From: JAOAJC01 sp964354195
GTDB lineage: Archaea > Nanobdellota > Nanobdellia > Pacearchaeales > GW2011-AR1
Assembly: GCA_964354195.1 (NCBI GenBank)
Contig: CAYGYN010000025.1
Span: forward strand, 1-33,141
Reading direction: 5' to 3'
DNA length: 33,141 nt
The translations under genes and the position numbers were made by a program. Within the stretch, counting starts at the first letter, position 1. Each line of letters opens with the position of its first letter. Shown here one piece after another: positions 32,136 through 33,141 of the stretch. The notes beneath the pieces were generated by a model. It had not been told where the DNA came from, did no database searches, and saw only the letters and a list, made by a program, of their open reading frames with translations.

Positions 32136-32153
32136 TCCTGCGGAAAGCAGAGA

Positions 32154-32224
32154 TGTCCTCGCAGGGAGTCGAACCCTGGTAACACGAGCTTCAGTCGTGG
32201 GCATTCCCGTTATGCTACGAGGAC
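32154..32224 (-). tRNA. tRNA-Phe (anticodon GAA)
   Basis: The minus strand folds as a complete cloverleaf of 71 nt: acceptor GTCCTCG/CGAGGAC, D-arm GCAT-AACGGGA-ATGC, anticodon arm CACGA-CTGAAGC-TCGTG with loop positions 34-36 reading GAA, 4-nt variable loop TTAC, and T-arm CAGGG-TTCGACT-CCCTG. Discriminator base A (32154); the CCA end is not encoded. No intron. The GAA anticodon reads Phe codons UUU and UUC. Confidence 0.93.
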
Positions 32225-32270
32225 TTAATTAAAGTAAACACAAACTACTTTTAAACCTTTTTAGAATTAA

Positions 32271-32519
32271 TTATGCGGAAATAAGCTCGGGCTCTTGAAC
32301 ATACTCTGGAACTCTAGGTTGAGAAGGTCCATGATGATAGCGAGGGGCATAAGGTGTGCTTAGTCTATGCATAAAGTCTCTTATTCTTTCTGCCCTGCCT
32401 CTCACCTTCGCAATATCTTCAGGTGTAGGTGGCACAGCAGCGGCGATAGCTTCAACTTTAGAATCATTCACTAGAGAGTCTCTTAGCGCCTGCAAATGCA
32501 GGGGTATATAATGTCCCAT
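32271..32519 (-). CDS. Unknown small protein
   Basis: Encodes 82 residues, MGHYIPLHLQALRDSLVNDS, with a helical first half (KVEAIAAAVPPTPEDIAKVR, GRAERIRDFMHRL) and a Pro/His-rich second half (RYHHGPSQPRVPEYVQEPEL). No signal peptide or membrane helix. TTATAAAA 19 nt upstream of the ATG on the minus strand is close for a TATA box; another, TATATAAA, lies farther off near 32556. Family not recognised. Confidence 0.5.
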   Translation of the reverse strand: MGHYIPLHLQALRDSLVNDSKVEAIAAAVPPTPEDIAKVRGRAERIRDFMHRLSTPYAPRYHHGPSQPRVPEYVQEPELISA

Positions 32520-32559
32520 CTTTTTACTGATTTTATAAGGAAAAATAAGTTTATATATG

Positions 32560-32787
32560 TTACGATTGGGTAGGAACAGCAGAAAGGCGGGATTCTCTTA
32601 ATCTATGGGATTCATTCCATTGGCTTGCTATAATCATTAACATAACTATCCCCTCATCCAATTGATAATCCTCTTGTCTTTTAGAAAAAGCGGAGCCTCT
32701 AAGATATTTTCCCCTATCGCACTCATCAATCGGGAAGTACATGTGCAGAGGAATCAGCCCTCTTTGTTCTTTATTATCAATCACCAT
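32560..32787 (-). CDS. Unknown small protein
   Basis: Encodes 75 residues from ATG 32787 (MVIDNKEQRGLIPLHMYFPI). A TTG start 9 nt upstream would give a slightly longer form. The sequence is mixed, with DECDRGKYLRGSAFSKRQED and a short hydrophobic stretch GIVMLMIIA. The ATG lies 1 nt after the stop of the 32789 gene, so the two are probably co-translated. The LIPLHMYFPID text faintly recalls MGHYIPLHLQ of the 32271 product but this is too short to claim relatedness. Confidence 0.45.
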   Translation of the reverse strand: MVIDNKEQRGLIPLHMYFPIDECDRGKYLRGSAFSKRQEDYQLDEGIVMLMIIASQWNESHRLRESRLSAVPTQS

Positions 32788-32788
32788 C

Positions 32789-32989
32789 TCAAGCAACTGC
32801 TTTCACAACAAGCTTTGATTCTCTGCTTTGCCTTTCGAGTTCGTCAAGTTTCTTGAGAAATTCCGGAACGTCATTGTTATCAAATCTGACTATTATTGTA
32901 TAGGTTTCCAAGCCATGTTTTCTTGCATATTCTATCATTGCATCTAAAAGTGCTTTCTGCTGATTGGTTGGTTGATATCTACTTGTCAC
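32789..32989 (-). CDS. Unknown small protein, GTG start
   Basis: Encodes 66 residues starting at GTG 32989 (MTSRYQPTNQQKALLDAMIE), then YARKHGLETYTIIVRFDNND and a Lys/Glu-rich helix (VPEFLKKLDELERQSRESKL). The A/T-rich TTTATTTAAA (33020-33011, minus strand) sits at the TATA distance from the GTG and supports that start. No recognised domain. Probably an operon with the gene at 32560. Confidence 0.5.
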   Translation of the reverse strand: MTSRYQPTNQQKALLDAMIEYARKHGLETYTIIVRFDNNDVPEFLKKLDELERQSRESKLVVKAVA

Positions 32990-33034
32990 AGGATTTCAAG
33001 AGTTTAATGGTTTAAATAAATTTAGAAAATAAAT

Positions 33035-33141
33035 AAGTGAGCCAGGATTAGGCCAGATTCTGTCAAACTCCGCATTGCTGCAGGATATTTGTGCTGAAAT
33101 CTGTCTATGCGTGCGGCTTGGGCACTTGCATCGGCGAAGTC
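33035..33141 (-). ncRNA. rnpB: RNase P RNA, 3' end only (partial)
   Basis: On the minus strand the sequence contains GACAGAATCTGGCCTA, which fits the universally conserved 3' core of RNase P RNA (ACAGAAnCnGGCnTA, the P4-forming strand), preceded by a CATAGACAGATTTCAG stretch comparable to the conserved TAGATnGAT region. The gene runs off the right edge of the window, so the 5' part and P1 partner cannot be checked. RNase P removes 5' leaders from tRNA precursors. Confidence 0.72.

Noticed and set aside
1..33141. CRISPR arrays, insertion sequences or prophage.
   Set aside because: No regularly spaced short repeats, transposase or integrase genes, or phage structural genes were seen on either strand.

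Overview
The window looks like a piece of an A/T-rich archaeal chromosome, most likely from the DPANN group (Woesearchaeota/Pacearchaeota-like). The lineage call is an inference. It rests on archaeal or eukaryote-type genes (ribosomal proteins eS19, eL39 and eL31, Hjc resolvase, Cbf5, TrmY, form III RuBisCO, an archaeal RNase P RNA end), on many short secreted proteins with N-termini of the KKGQVAIFVIIA type, and on promoters with a TATA box about 28-30 nt upstream of the start codon. At that distance transcription would begin at or next to the start codon, so these messages are probably leaderless.

Left third (1-15559): a surface-protein locus. Three tandem cassettes each pair a ~250-residue pilin-like protein with a very large secreted cysteine-rich protein (153-4302, 4337-8876, 8920-11297 plus 13184-15559). 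The third large protein is split in two: its N-terminal half ends at 11297, and its C-terminal half (13184-15559) has its own prepilin-like leader. Between the halves lie two recently duplicated MORN-repeat lipoprotein-like genes, a truncated 33-codon copy of the C-half leader and a HicB-HicA toxin-antitoxin pair. A partial winged-helix gene (1-168) overlaps the first cassette. I do not recognise the large proteins. The locus is the best candidate in this window for an undescribed system, plausibly an adhesion or host-contact surface structure.

Middle (15560-25693): mostly housekeeping genes. These are Hjc, a DUF5667 coiled-coil secreted protein with an unknown partner, a lysS - histone-fold (DUF1931-like) - membrane-anchored winged-helix operon, acylphosphatase, a DUF362 protein, TrmY, two tandem DedA/VTT membrane proteins, and divergent cbf5 and YvcK/CofD-like genes.

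Right third (25690-33141): an rps19e-rpl39e-rpl31e-alkD operon on the minus strand with a structured leader, then genes for a YhbY-type RNA-binding protein overlapping a stand-alone NFACT-R protein, a HAD nucleotidase-like protein, and a DUF4190-like - pilin-like - form III RuBisCO operon. These are followed by MscL, a 43-residue metallothionein-like protein, a small two-helix membrane protein, tRNA-Phe, three small unknown genes and the 3' end of RNase P RNA, which runs off the window. No stretch longer than 300 bases lacks a gene. I saw no CRISPR array, insertion sequence or rRNA.
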